DNA of 64,000 nt from Shewanella sp. 10N.286.48.A6 (GTDB lineage: Bacteria > Pseudomonadota > Gammaproteobacteria > Enterobacterales > Shewanellaceae): contig NZ_MCVI01000022.1 of the NCBI RefSeq assembly GCF_002873135.1, positions 47,529-111,528 of the forward strand, written 5' to 3'. The stretch's first letter is position 1; each line of letters opens with the position of its first letter. Under the pieces are notes generated by a model. It had not been told where the DNA came from. It saw nothing but the letters and a program-made list of their open reading frames with translations, and did no database searches. Shown here piece after piece: positions 33,531 to 43,874 of the stretch. The translations under genes were made by a program, and so were the position numbers.

Positions 33531-34784
33531 TTAGCAAAGTACGCTGTTAAAGGGTTCAACTTCGACTGTGCTACCCGCTGCAACATCGCCTTGAAATTGC
33601 GCTAAGTTAATAAAGCAATTCGCTAGGCTCATTGAGGTCAACATGCCAGAGCCTTGACCGCCAGTGGTGGAAACAACTAACTCGCCATTGTCATCACGGC
33701 TAAGCACCCCACGCTGGTATTCGGCGCGGCCCGGCTGTTTACGGATAGGGCTTGAAAGTGTCGCTGTTACGATGACAGGTGCTTTAGGGGTTAAGCCCTG
33801 CATTTTGTTGATAATAGGCCAAACAAGCTTGTAGAACGTCACCATTGATGACACAGGGTTACCCGGTAAACCGCAGAATACCGCTTTACCTAATTTACCA
33901 AAGGCAAACGGTTTACCCGGTTTAATGGCCAAGCGCCAAAAGGTGATTTCACCTTCTTCAGACAAAATTTGTTTGGTGTAATCCGCATCACCCACTGAAA
34001 CCCCGCCAGAGGTGAGCACGATATCAGCTTGCTCTGCTGCTTCTCTGAATGCACCTCGAATAGCTTCTTTGTCATCTTCGATGACACCTAGGTCAATCCA
34101 TTCCACGTTTGCTTGGGTTAATAAGCCTTTAATTGAGTAGCGATTAGAGTCATAAATTTGCCCAGGGGCGAGATCGCTACCAACAGGTCTTAATTCGTCA
34201 CCCGTTGAGAAAAAGGCGACTTTAAGCTTACGTTTTACTCTGACTTGGCTAATACCGATAGTGGCCAGTACGCCCATCTCTGCGGCGCGAATTTGAATGC
34301 CACTTTTTAACACATTGGTACCAGCAAGCAACTCTTCGCCGCGGTAGCGCACGTTAGCGCCTTTCGCTTTGGGCGCTTCAATACTAATGATGTCAGCATT
34401 GGTGGTAGTTTTTTCTTGCATCTGCACTGTGTCATAACCAGCGGGTACCGGCGCGCCGGTCATTATCCTGATACAAGTATTGGCTTGAGGCGTCCCTTTA
34501 AAAGGGTGACCCGCAAATGAGGTGCCGATAAGGGTCAGTTCAGTCGATGCTGCGCTGAGGTTTAAATCTTCAAAACGAAAAGCAAAGCCATCCATTGATG
34601 AATTATCAAAGGGAGGCAAATCAATACAAGAAGCTAAATTCTCAGATAATACTCGCCCAACTGCATCATTTAAGCTGACCATTTCATTGTCTTGGGTGGC
34701 ATTAACTTGCGCTAATAACGCTTCGATAGCCTCCTGTGGCGGCATTAAATCGGGTTGTGCGCAGGCATCTGGTTGCTTTGACAT
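33531..34784 (-). CDS. moeA: MoeA, molybdopterin molybdenumtransferase
   Basis: Inserts molybdenum into adenylylated molybdopterin, the last step of Moco formation. The 417-residue protein shows DLPPFDNSSMDGFA near residue 57, RIMTGAPVPAGYD near 109, the MoCF-domain motif TSGGVSVGDAD near 257 and GLPGNPVSSMVTF near 307. The C-terminal domain IV follows. It forms a two-gene operon with moeB on the opposite strand to moa-mod. Confidence 0.96.
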   Translation of the reverse strand: MSKQPDACAQPDLMPPQEAIEALLAQVNATQDNEMVSLNDAVGRVLSENLASCIDLPPFDNSSMDGFAFRFEDLNLSAASTELTLIGTSFAGHPFKGTPQANTCIRIMTGAPVPAGYDTVQMQEKTTTNADIISIEAPKAKGANVRYRGEELLAGTNVLKSGIQIRAAEMGVLATIGISQVRVKRKLKVAFFSTGDELRPVGSDLAPGQIYDSNRYSIKGLLTQANVEWIDLGVIEDDKEAIRGAFREAAEQADIVLTSGGVSVGDADYTKQILSEEGEITFWRLAIKPGKPFAFGKLGKAVFCGLPGNPVSSMVTFYKLVWPIINKMQGLTPKAPVIVTATLSSPIRKQPGRAEYQRGVLSRDDNGELVVSTTGGQGSGMLTSMSLANCFINLAQFQGDVAAGSTVEVEPFNSVLC

Positions 34785-34921
34785 CGTTGCTTCCTCACAT
34801 GGCTATTGCCATATACTGATTGCACTTAGCGAGTGCTAAGATGATAAGATTTATGTTTGATTCTGCATTATGCCATGCTGGCAGCAGATAACTATGATCA
34901 GACCGAAGGTTTTTTATATCG

Positions 34922-35278
34922 ATGCCGACCCAAAACCAACAAACTGCCAGTGACTGCAATAATAGTCTAATGACCACATCGAAAAAGCCAGCAATCGTGG
35001 CATCTGCTTGGTTTTTATATATGGTCAAATGCCATAACGGTCACTTGTACACTGGGGTTACCACAGATGTTAGTCGCCGTTTTGCTGAGCATCAAGCTGG
35101 TGGCGTAAAAGCGGCTAAATTCTTAAAAGGAAAAGGGCCACTCACACTGGTATATCAAGAGTCACAGCCTGATAGAAGTCGTGCATTGAAGCGGGAAATA
35201 GCGGTAAAGAAGTTAACGCGTAGGCAAAAGTTAGCCATGATTGCGAGTTATGAAAACGCGCAAGCTAAAGCCACTTAA
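34922..35278 (+). CDS. GIY-YIG nuclease-superfamily protein (UPF0213, YhbQ-like)
   Basis: A 118-residue protein with the GIY-YIG core written as FLYMVKCHNGHLYTGVTTD, followed by RRFAEHQ and a basic GGVKAAKFLKGKGP stretch. It matches the YhbQ/UPF0213 group. The first 25 residues are not part of the domain, and ATG 34970 may be the real start. Function in DNA processing is only inferred from the fold. Confidence 0.85.
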   Translation: MPTQNQQTASDCNNSLMTTSKKPAIVASAWFLYMVKCHNGHLYTGVTTDVSRRFAEHQAGGVKAAKFLKGKGPLTLVYQESQPDRSRALKREIAVKKLTRRQKLAMIASYENAQAKAT

Positions 35279-35349
35279 CAGGCGCTTATGGCGTATTAAG
35301 TGGCAATGTTTGCTGCTGCAGCTGGTTATCGTTAGCTTTAGAATTTGAG

Positions 35350-37218
35350 TTAGTGAGATCTCAGTACTGGATACTTCAAGTATTGCTCATCGTAATAGGG
35401 GCTACGTTGATAAAACCAGCGCAGTCTGGCTTTCGGATCTGCAGCAAAGGCTTCATCCTCTAAGGCTTTTTCAAATTCTAGTTTCAAATTATCGTCTTCA
35501 GCCAGCATTTTGGCCGCTAATGGCTCGACGGCATAGTCTTCAATGTATTCAGTACGGGTAAAGATGCTATTGAAAAATCCCCATTGAAAAAACGAATCTG
35601 CAGATTGAGGTTCCAGCAGCAAAATGGCTAAATCACCCAGAGGTTGGTTAGTGGCAATTTGAATAGTACCAGCTGGTAAAGTGGTTGTTATTTTAACTTT
35701 AGTGCTGCTAGCTTTAACCCGTTGACGACCCTCATAATCTACTGCGTTAAATTCAGGCTGACTAAATTGGTATTGCGCCGCCTTGATGGTTTTAGGCTTT
35801 TCTAAGCGAGTCATTCTTACGCCATGTATGGCTAAGCGCTCAATCACTTGCTGCCACTGGGCGGGAACATAATAGAATTTAGGCCGTTGAGTGATGATAT
35901 CGGCTTCAGTGTTACCCATTAGCGGTAAGTTAGGGTATAGCTTTGGCTGGCCATTCCATCTGACCACATTTGTGCCACTAATGTCACTTTGCTCAACGCT
36001 GTAGTCAATGCCTTTAAAATCCCAACCTTGGGGTTGTTTGACGCTTTGCCAAGTTAACGCAAGCTGCTGCGGGGTGCGGTACTTATCTTCATAAATTGCC
36101 GCTGTTAATTTAGTGCCATGCTCGGCAACCGTTTTAAGGGTTTGCTCAAGCATCACGTAGGTACCAAGCACCCGTTGTTTAAAGGGTTTTAAGCTGTGGT
36201 TTTCAATTAAAATGGTCGGTAAATGGCGCGCATCACCGTAACCATTTGAAAAGCGTGGGCTTGGATTCCAGTAAGACAGCCCTTTAGACATATCGGTATT
36301 ATCAATGGCAAACACTAACCCGCCAGGGACATGACCTTGCTTGGTCAGCGCCGCTTCAACTTCAGGGCGATAATAGTTTTCTAGCCAATCAAAACTTGCT
36401 GGGCTATAGCCTTGTTTGACGTTGTAACCAAAGGTGACATCGTATTGGTAGTCGATGCCGTCAGTCACATGGACATCAATGTACAAGTCGGGTTGCCACA
36501 AATTGATGGCACGGATCATATGCTGTAATTCAAGGGTATCTAACTTGGCGTAATCACGGTTTAAATTAAGGTTTCTGGCGTTGGTGCGCCAGCCCATATT
36601 AACTGGCCCTCGCTGATTAACCCGATTAAACTCATCACTGCGCTCATGACCATCGACACTTAAAATGGGCACAAACAACAGATTTACCTTATCCAGTAAG
36701 GCTTTTTTGTCGCCATGGCTAATGTCACGTAGCAACATCATGCCGGCATCTTTGCCATCAATCTCGCCAGAATGGATCCCCGCCTGTACCAGGACTGTGG
36801 GTTTATTATTGCCGCTAAGCTCTTTAGCAGTGGCAGCCCCTTCTTCCGATGCGACCAGCATCCAAATATCACGGCCTTGGGGGCTTTTACCGATGGAGAC
36901 TTGTTGCAGTAAATCACTGCTGTCGACCAGCTTGGTGAGCCATTGCTGGGTATCATTGTAATTAGGGCTGCTAATTAAACCGTTTTGCTCAAAAGGGGTC
37001 GCCCATGGTGCATTTTTTGATTGAATTAATGCTTTACTGGCGCCTTGCCAGCTGGCAATTGGCGGTAAAATCGGGTCGTTTACAAAGGTGTTATTAACGC
37101 TAGGGCTGGCAGTTATTATTTTTTCCGAATGCTTACTAAGGTTTTCAGTGGCGAATGCATTGCTATTGAGCAGCAAGAATGAATTAATCACTAGAGTGGC
37201 AATGATGGCGCGGCGCAT
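35350..37218 (-). CDS. M14-family zinc carboxypeptidase, secreted
   Basis: A 622-residue exported peptidase. The signal peptide ends near SNAFATE. The zinc ligands are H149 and E152 in AGIHSGEIDGK and a later His in DVHVTDG; a catalytic Glu may be in ILIENHSLKP. NARNLNLNRDYAK supplies the substrate-binding Arg and Asn. A C-terminal domain of about 250 residues is not recognised. It is apparently monocistronic. Confidence 0.87.
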   Translation of the reverse strand: MRRAIIATLVINSFLLLNSNAFATENLSKHSEKIITASPSVNNTFVNDPILPPIASWQGASKALIQSKNAPWATPFEQNGLISSPNYNDTQQWLTKLVDSSDLLQQVSIGKSPQGRDIWMLVASEEGAATAKELSGNNKPTVLVQAGIHSGEIDGKDAGMMLLRDISHGDKKALLDKVNLLFVPILSVDGHERSDEFNRVNQRGPVNMGWRTNARNLNLNRDYAKLDTLELQHMIRAINLWQPDLYIDVHVTDGIDYQYDVTFGYNVKQGYSPASFDWLENYYRPEVEAALTKQGHVPGGLVFAIDNTDMSKGLSYWNPSPRFSNGYGDARHLPTILIENHSLKPFKQRVLGTYVMLEQTLKTVAEHGTKLTAAIYEDKYRTPQQLALTWQSVKQPQGWDFKGIDYSVEQSDISGTNVVRWNGQPKLYPNLPLMGNTEADIITQRPKFYYVPAQWQQVIERLAIHGVRMTRLEKPKTIKAAQYQFSQPEFNAVDYEGRQRVKASSTKVKITTTLPAGTIQIATNQPLGDLAILLLEPQSADSFFQWGFFNSIFTRTEYIEDYAVEPLAAKMLAEDDNLKLEFEKALEDEAFAADPKARLRWFYQRSPYYDEQYLKYPVLRSH

Positions 37219-37324
37219 AGATATCCCTATGATATATCCAAAGTTTATTGTGTCATCTTAAATTAATTCTCTATGGAGGCAATAGCAGATTGATACTGAT
37301 TAAAGGAAAGTAAATTACGCCATT

Positions 37325-37358
37325 AAAAAAGCCGCAACTGGGGATTTGCGGCTTTTTG
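37325..37358 (-). terminator. Terminator of pckA
   Basis: A GCCGCAA/TTGCGGC stem has A and T runs on both sides and lies 58 bases after the pckA stop. Confidence 0.85.
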
Positions 37359-37415
37359 ATTAGGCTTCAACTTGGTAGCGCCGTGATGACAAGTTAATAT
37401 GTCATCGGCTCAACA

Positions 37416-38957
37416 CTAGCTATTAGGGCCAGCATTTTTAATCTCATCAGACACGTCATACTTAGCAAAGTTTGCGGTGAACTCTTCGGCGAGTTGCTGA
37501 GCAAATTTGGCATATTCAGCTTTATCTGCCCAAGTGTTTACTGGGTTCAATAATGCAGTTTCAACCCCTGATACCGCGACAGGCACCTTAAGGTTAAGTT
37601 TATCAATATGCACGGTTTCAACGTCTTTAAGCTCGCCGCTGACAATGGCATCGACAATCGCGCGGGTCGTAGGGATGTCAAAACGCTTACCAACACCGTG
37701 AGGTCCACCAGTCCAGCCAGTATTAACCAAGTAAACTTGGCTGCCAAATGATTCAATGCGCTTCATCAATAGTTCAGCATAAACCCCTGCTGGACGTGGG
37801 AAGAATGGTGCGCCAAAGCATGTTGAGAAGGTCGATTGAATGGCTGCGGTCGAGCCCATTTCAGTTGAGCCGACTTTGGCGGTATAACCTGACAAGAAGT
37901 GATAAGCCGCTTGCTCTTTGGTTAACACAGACACTGGCGGTAATACCCCAGATACGTCACAGGTTAAAAACACTACTGAGTTAGGCTCAGCGCCACGATT
38001 TTCTTCTACTCGCTGGGCAATATGCTCAAGTGGGTAGGCGGCGCGGCTGTTTTCAGTCAAGCTGGTATCAGTGTAATCAGGAGTGCGGGAGTCATCTAAC
38101 ACCACGTTTTCAAGTACTGTGCCAAAGCGAATCGCATCCCAAATAACCGGCTCATTTTTTTGACTTAAGTCGATACATTTAGCGTAGCAGCCGCCTTCAA
38201 TATTAAATACCCCGCCCGGTGCCCAGCCATGTTCATCATCGCCAATTAAAAAGCGCTTAGGATCGGCTGAAAGGGTGGTTTTCCCTGTGCCTGATAAGCC
38301 AAAAAATAAAGTAGTGTCACCTTTAGCGCCCACGTTAGCGGAGCAATGCATTGGCAATACCCCTTTTGCTGGCAATAAGAAGTTTTGCACCGAGAACATC
38401 GACTTTTTCATTTCGCCGGCGTATTTAAGTCCTGCAAGCAGTACCTTTTTGGCGGCAAAGTTAATCATCACTACAGCATCGGAGTGGGTGCCGTCACGGG
38501 CAGGATCGCAAACAAAATCAGGTGCATTGATAATTTGCCATACTGCTTTATCGCCACGGTTAAAGCTTTCTGGGGTGATAAATAGATTACGGGCGAATAC
38601 CTGATGCCAAGCATATTCTGTAGTAACACGAACCGGAAGGTAGTGCTCATCAGAGGCACCAACTTCAAGCTCAGAAACAAAAATATCTTTGTCAGCAAGG
38701 TAGGCTTCAACACGGCCCCAAAGTGCATCAAAGGTATCGGCAGCGATACCTTTGTTGACTGAGCCCCAGTCGATTTCATCTTGGGTGTTGGCTTCTTGAA
38801 CAATAAAGCGGTCGTTGGGAGAGCGACCTGTTCTTGCGCCGGTTTTTGCTACCAGTGCGCCATTGGCGGTTAATGTCCCTTCATTACGTTGTAAAGCAAG
38901 TTCAATTAACTCAGCGCTAGTAAGGTTAAGGTGTACGCTGTTGGTTTCATCTGTCAT
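37416..38957 (-). CDS. pckA: Phosphoenolpyruvate carboxykinase (ATP)
   Basis: Catalyses ATP-dependent conversion of oxaloacetate to phosphoenolpyruvate in gluconeogenesis. Motifs include [11 protein letters not shown], the kinase-1a loop [14 protein letters not shown] (residues 220-233), the metal-binding DDEHGW and ENVVLDD. ATG 38957 has GGAG nine bases upstream and gives 513 residues; the in-frame ATG 38975 lacks a ribosome binding site. The 299 bases upstream hold its promoter and, at the far end, the hslO terminator. Confidence 0.95.
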   Translation of the reverse strand: MTDETNSVHLNLTSAELIELALQRNEGTLTANGALVAKTGARTGRSPNDRFIVQEANTQDEIDWGSVNKGIAADTFDALWGRVEAYLADKDIFVSELEVGASDEHYLPVRVTTEYAWHQVFARNLFITPESFNRGDKAVWQIINAPDFVCDPARDGTHSDAVVMINFAAKKVLLAGLKYAGEMKKSMFSVQNFLLPAKGVLPMHCSANVGAKGDTTLFFGLSGTGKTTLSADPKRFLIGDDEHGWAPGGVFNIEGGCYAKCIDLSQKNEPVIWDAIRFGTVLENVVLDDSRTPDYTDTSLTENSRAAYPLEHIAQRVEENRGAEPNSVVFLTCDVSGVLPPVSVLTKEQAAYHFLSGYTAKVGSTEMGSTAAIQSTFSTCFGAPFFPRPAGVYAELLMKRIESFGSQVYLVNTGWTGGPHGVGKRFDIPTTRAIVDAIVSGELKDVETVHIDKLNLKVPVAVSGVETALLNPVNTWADKAEYAKFAQQLAEEFTANFAKYDVSDEIKNAGPNS

Positions 38958-39202
38958 CGAGTGGTTCTCCGTCATAAGTAGGTCGTTTATCGGTCTATGG
39001 CGCCGATTTTTTTGTTTAGGATGACTTACGTTAGCTTGCTTAAGTTTGGCTTAGGTGCGGCTGAATTAAGGTTCGGTTGAACACTAAATTAGCGATCCCT
39101 ATGCAATTTAATAATAACGCAATAACGGCACGGGGGAGTAACAGTTTGGTAACTTTTTTGTAATTAGTGGCATTTTTTAAGTTGAAAGGGGGATTTTTAG
39201 CG

Positions 39203-39232
39203 ATAAAAAAAGCGCCTTAGGCGCTTTTTTTG
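39203..39232. terminator. Bidirectional-looking terminator after hslO
   Basis: AGCGCC and GGCGCT around a TTA loop, with A7 before and T7 after. It serves hslO-hslR transcription from the minus strand. Confidence 0.85.
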
Positions 39233-39256
39233 AAAGTTTACTTGAGGAGGTAACAG

Positions 39257-40117
39257 TTATTGCTGCTTGTCTGCACTCATGTTACCAGCAAAGATTGCCG
39301 CAATATCGATACTGTCAAAGTTGTAAACTGCAGGACAATATTCACAGTCCATTTCAATTTTACCCTCTTCAGCGAGTATGGCTTCAACTTCTGCTTGCTC
39401 TAAGGTCGCCAGCGCTTTAGCGCTACGCTCTTTAGAGCAACTGCACTTAAAGGTGACATCGATAGGATCAAATAAGCGCACTTCTTCTTGATGGTATAAA
39501 CGATGTAACACTTCTTCTGCGGTTAAGCCAAATAGCTCTTCTGACTTGATAGTATGAGTAAGCGCAGATAAGTGTTCGAACTCTTCGTTTTCTTTGTTTT
39601 CAGTCGGTAATACCTGTAACAACATACCGGCAGCTTGTTTACCGTCAGCAAATAAACGGATCACTGTGGGTAGCTGCTCAGATTGATTGAAGTATTCTTC
39701 TAAACAGGCGGCTAAATCAGCATGCTCAAGAGACACAATACCTTGGTAGCGTTCACCTTCATCAGGGGTTAGGGTAATCACCATAATACCTTGGCCAAAC
39801 AGCTCCGCCAGTGAAGCGTCATCTGCTAACTCACCTTTCCAGCGGGCTATGCCGCGTAAGGCCTGTAAGTTGCTGCCATTGATAACTGCTAAAGATACTG
39901 GGCCATCACCTTGCAATTGCACACTGATGTCGCCAGTAAATTTAATGGTGGCTGTCAACAATGAGGTTGCCGCCATTAATTGGCCGATGATGTGCTGTAA
40001 TGCAACAGGGTAATCATGGGCGGCTAAAATTTCTTGGTAGCTGTTTTCCAGTTGTACCATTTCACCACGGACTTCGGCATTATCGAATAAGTAGCGATGT
40101 AATAGATCTTTGCTCAT
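39257..40117 (-). CDS. hslO: HslO (Hsp33), redox-regulated chaperone
   Basis: A holdase chaperone that is switched on when oxidation releases its zinc. The four zinc ligands are C225 and C227 (KCSCSKER) and C258 and C261 (CEYC) near the C-terminus. ATG 40117, with GAGAG upstream, gives 286 residues; the in-frame TTG 40129 is not needed. It is paired with hslR 33 bases upstream, as in E. coli. Confidence 0.96.
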   Translation of the reverse strand: MSKDLLHRYLFDNAEVRGEMVQLENSYQEILAAHDYPVALQHIIGQLMAATSLLTATIKFTGDISVQLQGDGPVSLAVINGSNLQALRGIARWKGELADDASLAELFGQGIMVITLTPDEGERYQGIVSLEHADLAACLEEYFNQSEQLPTVIRLFADGKQAAGMLLQVLPTENKENEEFEHLSALTHTIKSEELFGLTAEEVLHRLYHQEEVRLFDPIDVTFKCSCSKERSAKALATLEQAEVEAILAEEGKIEMDCEYCPAVYNFDSIDIAAIFAGNMSADKQQ

Positions 40118-40150
40118 GTGGTCTCTCAATTTGTTGTGCCGTTAAAAAGT

Positions 40151-40549
40151 TTATAACTCTTTAAAGCGTTTAAGTTGTCGACGTTGCTTTTTATCCGGCT
40201 TAGTTTCAGGCGCCGGATTATTTAAGATATTTAATCTTCTGGCTTCAGCATTAAACTCGCGTTTTTTGATGCTTTCAGCCGTTTCTTGATATAGCGTTTG
40301 CGCTATAGCAGCCCCTTGTCGATGTTCAGACAATTGAGCAATAATTATTTCCCTATCATCGTGCCCTTGGCGAAGTCGCACTGTTGCACCGACTTCTGCT
40401 AGTTTGCTCGATTTGGCTCTTTGGCCGTTATAGTGAACTTTGCCACCATTGATCATGTCTTTTGCTAGCGAGCGAGTTTTATAAAAACGTGCCGCCCATA
40501 ACCATTTATCTAACCTTACTGACATAGTATTAACTTGAGCTATGCTCAT
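40151..40549 (-). CDS. hslR: HslR (Hsp15), ribosome-associated heat shock protein
   Basis: A 132-residue S4-domain RNA-binding protein that frees stalled 50S subunits carrying peptidyl-tRNA. The S4 fold is VRLDKWLWAARFYKTRSLAK to GGKVHYNGQ, and the C-terminus is strongly basic. A second in-frame ATG eight codons in (MSVRLDKWLW) may be the start used. Confidence 0.93.
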   Translation of the reverse strand: MSIAQVNTMSVRLDKWLWAARFYKTRSLAKDMINGGKVHYNGQRAKSSKLAEVGATVRLRQGHDDREIIIAQLSEHRQGAAIAQTLYQETAESIKKREFNAEARRLNILNNPAPETKPDKKQRRQLKRFKEL

Positions 40550-40795
40550 TAAGCCCCCTCAAAAGTGGTATGAGTTCACAAGGTTGACATTTTTCACATG
40601 TAAAATGGAGGCAAGAGCCTAAATAGTGGCATTTCTCACAGCCTTTTTAAGCGCGCAAATGTAGCATAATCAGCTGTATTTCGCCAATCCAGATGCTATG
40701 GGCTTGTTGCGACAAGCCGTGTAGGTTAGCATGATGCAGTATTTCCTAAATTAACAGAATAAGAACAGCGACCTGTGCTGAGGGTCAAAGCAAAT

Positions 40796-41704
40796 ATGGA
40801 TGTATTAGATAAAGTTATTACCAAGGTTGCGGCTCTTCCTCAAAAGCAGCTGAGCGCGGCCTTCTTTTGGTTAGGGTTAGTGATCGTGCTATCAATTGCT
40901 GCTCAGATCACTTGGAAGTTAATGCCTGTTAATTCTCAAGCTGTAGCATGGCAACCATCGCCAACTTCTTCTGCTAGCGCGAAACGTATTGAGCTCAGTG
41001 GTGTGCAACAGTTATCACTGTTTGGTAAAAAAGGTGCCAGTGATACCCAAGCGAAAAAGCCCGCTCCAGTGGAACAAATTACCGATGCCCCTAAAACTAA
41101 CTTGTCTATTTTGCTGACAGGTGTGGTGGCATCAACTTCTGATTCACATGGCCTTGCGGTTATCGAGTCAAAAGGCAGCCAAGAAACCTACAGCCTAGGT
41201 GACAAAATCAAAGGCACTTCAGCGTCATTAAAAGAAGTTTATGCCGACCGCATTATTATTACCAATGCGGGCCGCTATGAAACCTTAATGCTTGATGGCT
41301 TAAATTACACCACTCAAAGCCAAGCCAATGAATCACTTCAAAAAGCAAAACAAAATCGCACCGTGCAAACGGTTCAACGTAGTGTACTGACTCAAGAGTT
41401 AGCCGACTCACGGGATGAATTACTTGCCGATCCGGGTAAATTAACTGACTACCTTGCCATTTCACCTGTTCGCGGTGCAGATGGCATCAGTGGTTATCGA
41501 TTAAATCCTGGTAAAAATAAGTCTTTATTTGCCTCAGCAGGTTTTAAAGCAAATGATTTAGCCAAATCCATCAATGGCTACGACTTAACTGATATGGGTC
41601 AGTCGTTAGAAGTGATGGGGCAGTTAGCCGAATTAACCGAAATTGGCGTCATGGTAGAACGTGATGGGCAGTTAGTTGAAATAATTTTTAGTTTGCCAGA
41701 ATAG
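40796..41704 (+). CDS. gspC: GspC, type II secretion inner-membrane protein
   Basis: Links the inner-membrane platform to the GspD secretin. The 302-residue bitopic protein has a short cytoplasmic N-terminus, one membrane helix at about 21-38, a homology region domain at about 55-165, a helical linker and a C-terminal PDZ-like domain. ATG 40796 (MDVLDKVITKVAALPQ) fits the family start better than GTG 40775. It is the first gene of a twelve-gene operon, with a 246-base upstream gap that must hold the promoter. Confidence 0.93.
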   Translation: MDVLDKVITKVAALPQKQLSAAFFWLGLVIVLSIAAQITWKLMPVNSQAVAWQPSPTSSASAKRIELSGVQQLSLFGKKGASDTQAKKPAPVEQITDAPKTNLSILLTGVVASTSDSHGLAVIESKGSQETYSLGDKIKGTSASLKEVYADRIIITNAGRYETLMLDGLNYTTQSQANESLQKAKQNRTVQTVQRSVLTQELADSRDELLADPGKLTDYLAISPVRGADGISGYRLNPGKNKSLFASAGFKANDLAKSINGYDLTDMGQSLEVMGQLAELTEIGVMVERDGQLVEIIFSLPE

Positions 41705-41729
41705 TATGGGCAGTAGAGGATTGAAAATA

Positions 41730-43874
41730 ATGAAGAGTTACGGAATTCGACGCAAGTTATTTGCTGGAATGGTTGCCGGTATTGCCATGCTGGCTTCTCA
41801 AGCGGCTTGGTCGGAACAGTATGCTGCCAATTTCAAAGGCACAGACATTCAGGAATTCATTAATATTGTAGGTAAAAACCTCAATAAAACCATCATCGTC
41901 GATCCTACTGTTCGCGGCAAAATTAACGTTCGCAGTTATGACTTATTAGATGACGAACAGTATTACCAGTTCTTCCTCAATGTATTGCAAGTTTATGGCT
42001 ATGCCGTGGTTGAAATGGAAAACCGCGTTATCAAAGTCATTAAAGATAAAGATGCCAAAACTGCAGCCATTCGTGTAGCAGATGACAATACCCCAGGTTT
42101 GGGTGATGAAATGGTCACCCGCATTGTGGCGTTATACAACACCGAAGCTAAACAACTCGCACCATTACTGCGTCAGTTAAATGATAATGCTGGTGGCGGA
42201 AACGTGGTGAACTACGACCCGTCTAACGTATTGATGATTTCTGGCCGTGCAGCCGTAGTGAATAAGTTGGTTGAAATTGTTCGCCGTGTTGATAAGCAAG
42301 GTGATACCGCTGTTGAAGTTGTTTCACTTGAATATGCATCAGCGGGTGAAATTGTCCGTATCGTAGATACTTTATATCGCTCAACTGCTAATCAAGCACA
42401 AATGCCCGGCCAAGCACCAAAAGTGGTTGCTGATGAGCGTATGAACGCCGTTATTGTTAGTGGTGATGAAAAGAGCCGCCAACGCGTGGTCGATCTAATT
42501 CGTCGTCTAGATGCTGAGCAAGCTAACACTGGTAACACTAAAGTACGCTACTTACGCTACGCTAAAGCAGAAGATTTAGTCGAAGTGCTAACCGGTTTTG
42601 CTGACCAACTCGTGAGCGATCAAGATGCGGGTAAAACCTCGGGTAGCAAGCGTAAAGAAATTAATATTATGGCTCACGTTGATACCAATGCTTTGGTGAT
42701 CAGCGCTGAACCGGATCAAATGCGCACCATTGAAAGCGTGATTAACCAGTTAGATATTCGCCGTGCACAAGTATTGGTAGAAGCGATTATTGTTGAAGTA
42801 TCAGAAGGCGATGATGTTGGCTTTGGTATTCAATGGGCATCAGCTGCTGGTGGTGGTACTCAGTTTAATAACTTAGGCCCAACCATAGGTGAGATTGGCG
42901 CAGGTGTATGGCAAGCACAAGGTGAAGAAGGCACTACAGTGTGTACCGAAAATGGTACTTGTACTGAAAACCCAGATTCACGTGGTGATATTACCTTACT
43001 GGCGCAAGCATTAGGTAAAGTGAACGGCATGGCTTGGGGCGTGGCAATGGGTGACTTCGGCGCCTTAATCCAAGCGGTTTCAAGTGATACCAAATCAAAC
43101 GTACTTGCAACACCGTCGATAACCACCCTTGATAACCAAGAAGCATCATTCATCGTTGGTGACGAAGTACCTATTCTTACCGGTAGCCAAAACTCAAGTA
43201 ACGGTAACAGCAACCCATTCCAAACCGTTGAACGTAAAGAAGTGGGCGTTAAATTAAAAGTGGTACCACAAGTCAATGAAGGTAATGCGGTTAAGCTGAC
43301 CATTGAGCAAGAAGTGTCAGGTATTAACGGTAAAACTGGTGTCGATGTGACCTTTGCAACTCGTCGCTTAACTACCACGGTTATGGCAGATTCTGGTCAG
43401 ATTGTAGTACTGGGCGGTTTGATTAATGAAGAAGTACAAGAGTCAGTACAAAAAGTGCCATTTTTAGGTGACTTACCGATTATCGGTCACTTATTTAAGT
43501 CTTCATCAAGCGGTAAGAAAAAGAAGAACTTGATGGTATTTATCAAGCCAACCATTATTCGTGACGGTATCACCATGGAAGGCATCGCTGGTCGTAAATA
43601 TAACTACTTCCGCGCCCTGCAACTTGAGCAACAAGAGCGCGGCGTAAACTTAATGCCTAAGACCAATGTGCCAGTGTTAACTGAGTGGGATCAAGAAGCT
43701 TATTTACCTGATGAAGTGAACGAAGTGCTTAATCGTTACAAAGAAGGTAAAGAGTTAGAAACTAAGATGCGCGAAACAGACCCTGCGCTTAAGCATATTA
43801 GCGAAAGAAAAGATCTAGACAATGCCGTCACTGAAGCTGCTGAAACCGAACAAGAAGATGATGCCAATGAGTGA
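41730..43874 (+). CDS. gspD: GspD, type II secretion secretin
   Basis: Forms the outer-membrane channel. A signal peptide ends near QAAWSEQ. N0 to N3 domains occupy roughly 30-400, and the secretin core follows with [23 protein letters not shown] and the C-terminal [12 protein letters not shown] motif. An S domain may lie in the last 90 residues, which are charged. ATG 41730 with GAGGA upstream is preferred to ATG 41706, which has no ribosome binding site. The stop overlaps gspE. Confidence 0.96.
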   Translation: MKSYGIRRKLFAGMVAGIAMLASQAAWSEQYAANFKGTDIQEFINIVGKNLNKTIIVDPTVRGKINVRSYDLLDDEQYYQFFLNVLQVYGYAVVEMENRVIKVIKDKDAKTAAIRVADDNTPGLGDEMVTRIVALYNTEAKQLAPLLRQLNDNAGGGNVVNYDPSNVLMISGRAAVVNKLVEIVRRVDKQGDTAVEVVSLEYASAGEIVRIVDTLYRSTANQAQMPGQAPKVVADERMNAVIVSGDEKSRQRVVDLIRRLDAEQANTGNTKVRYLRYAKAEDLVEVLTGFADQLVSDQDAGKTSGSKRKEINIMAHVDTNALVISAEPDQMRTIESVINQLDIRRAQVLVEAIIVEVSEGDDVGFGIQWASAAGGGTQFNNLGPTIGEIGAGVWQAQGEEGTTVCTENGTCTENPDSRGDITLLAQALGKVNGMAWGVAMGDFGALIQAVSSDTKSNVLATPSITTLDNQEASFIVGDEVPILTGSQNSSNGNSNPFQTVERKEVGVKLKVVPQVNEGNAVKLTIEQEVSGINGKTGVDVTFATRRLTTTVMADSGQIVVLGGLINEEVQESVQKVPFLGDLPIIGHLFKSSSSGKKKKNLMVFIKPTIIRDGITMEGIAGRKYNYFRALQLEQQERGVNLMPKTNVPVLTEWDQEAYLPDEVNEVLNRYKEGKELETKMRETDPALKHISERKDLDNAVTEAAETEQEDDANE

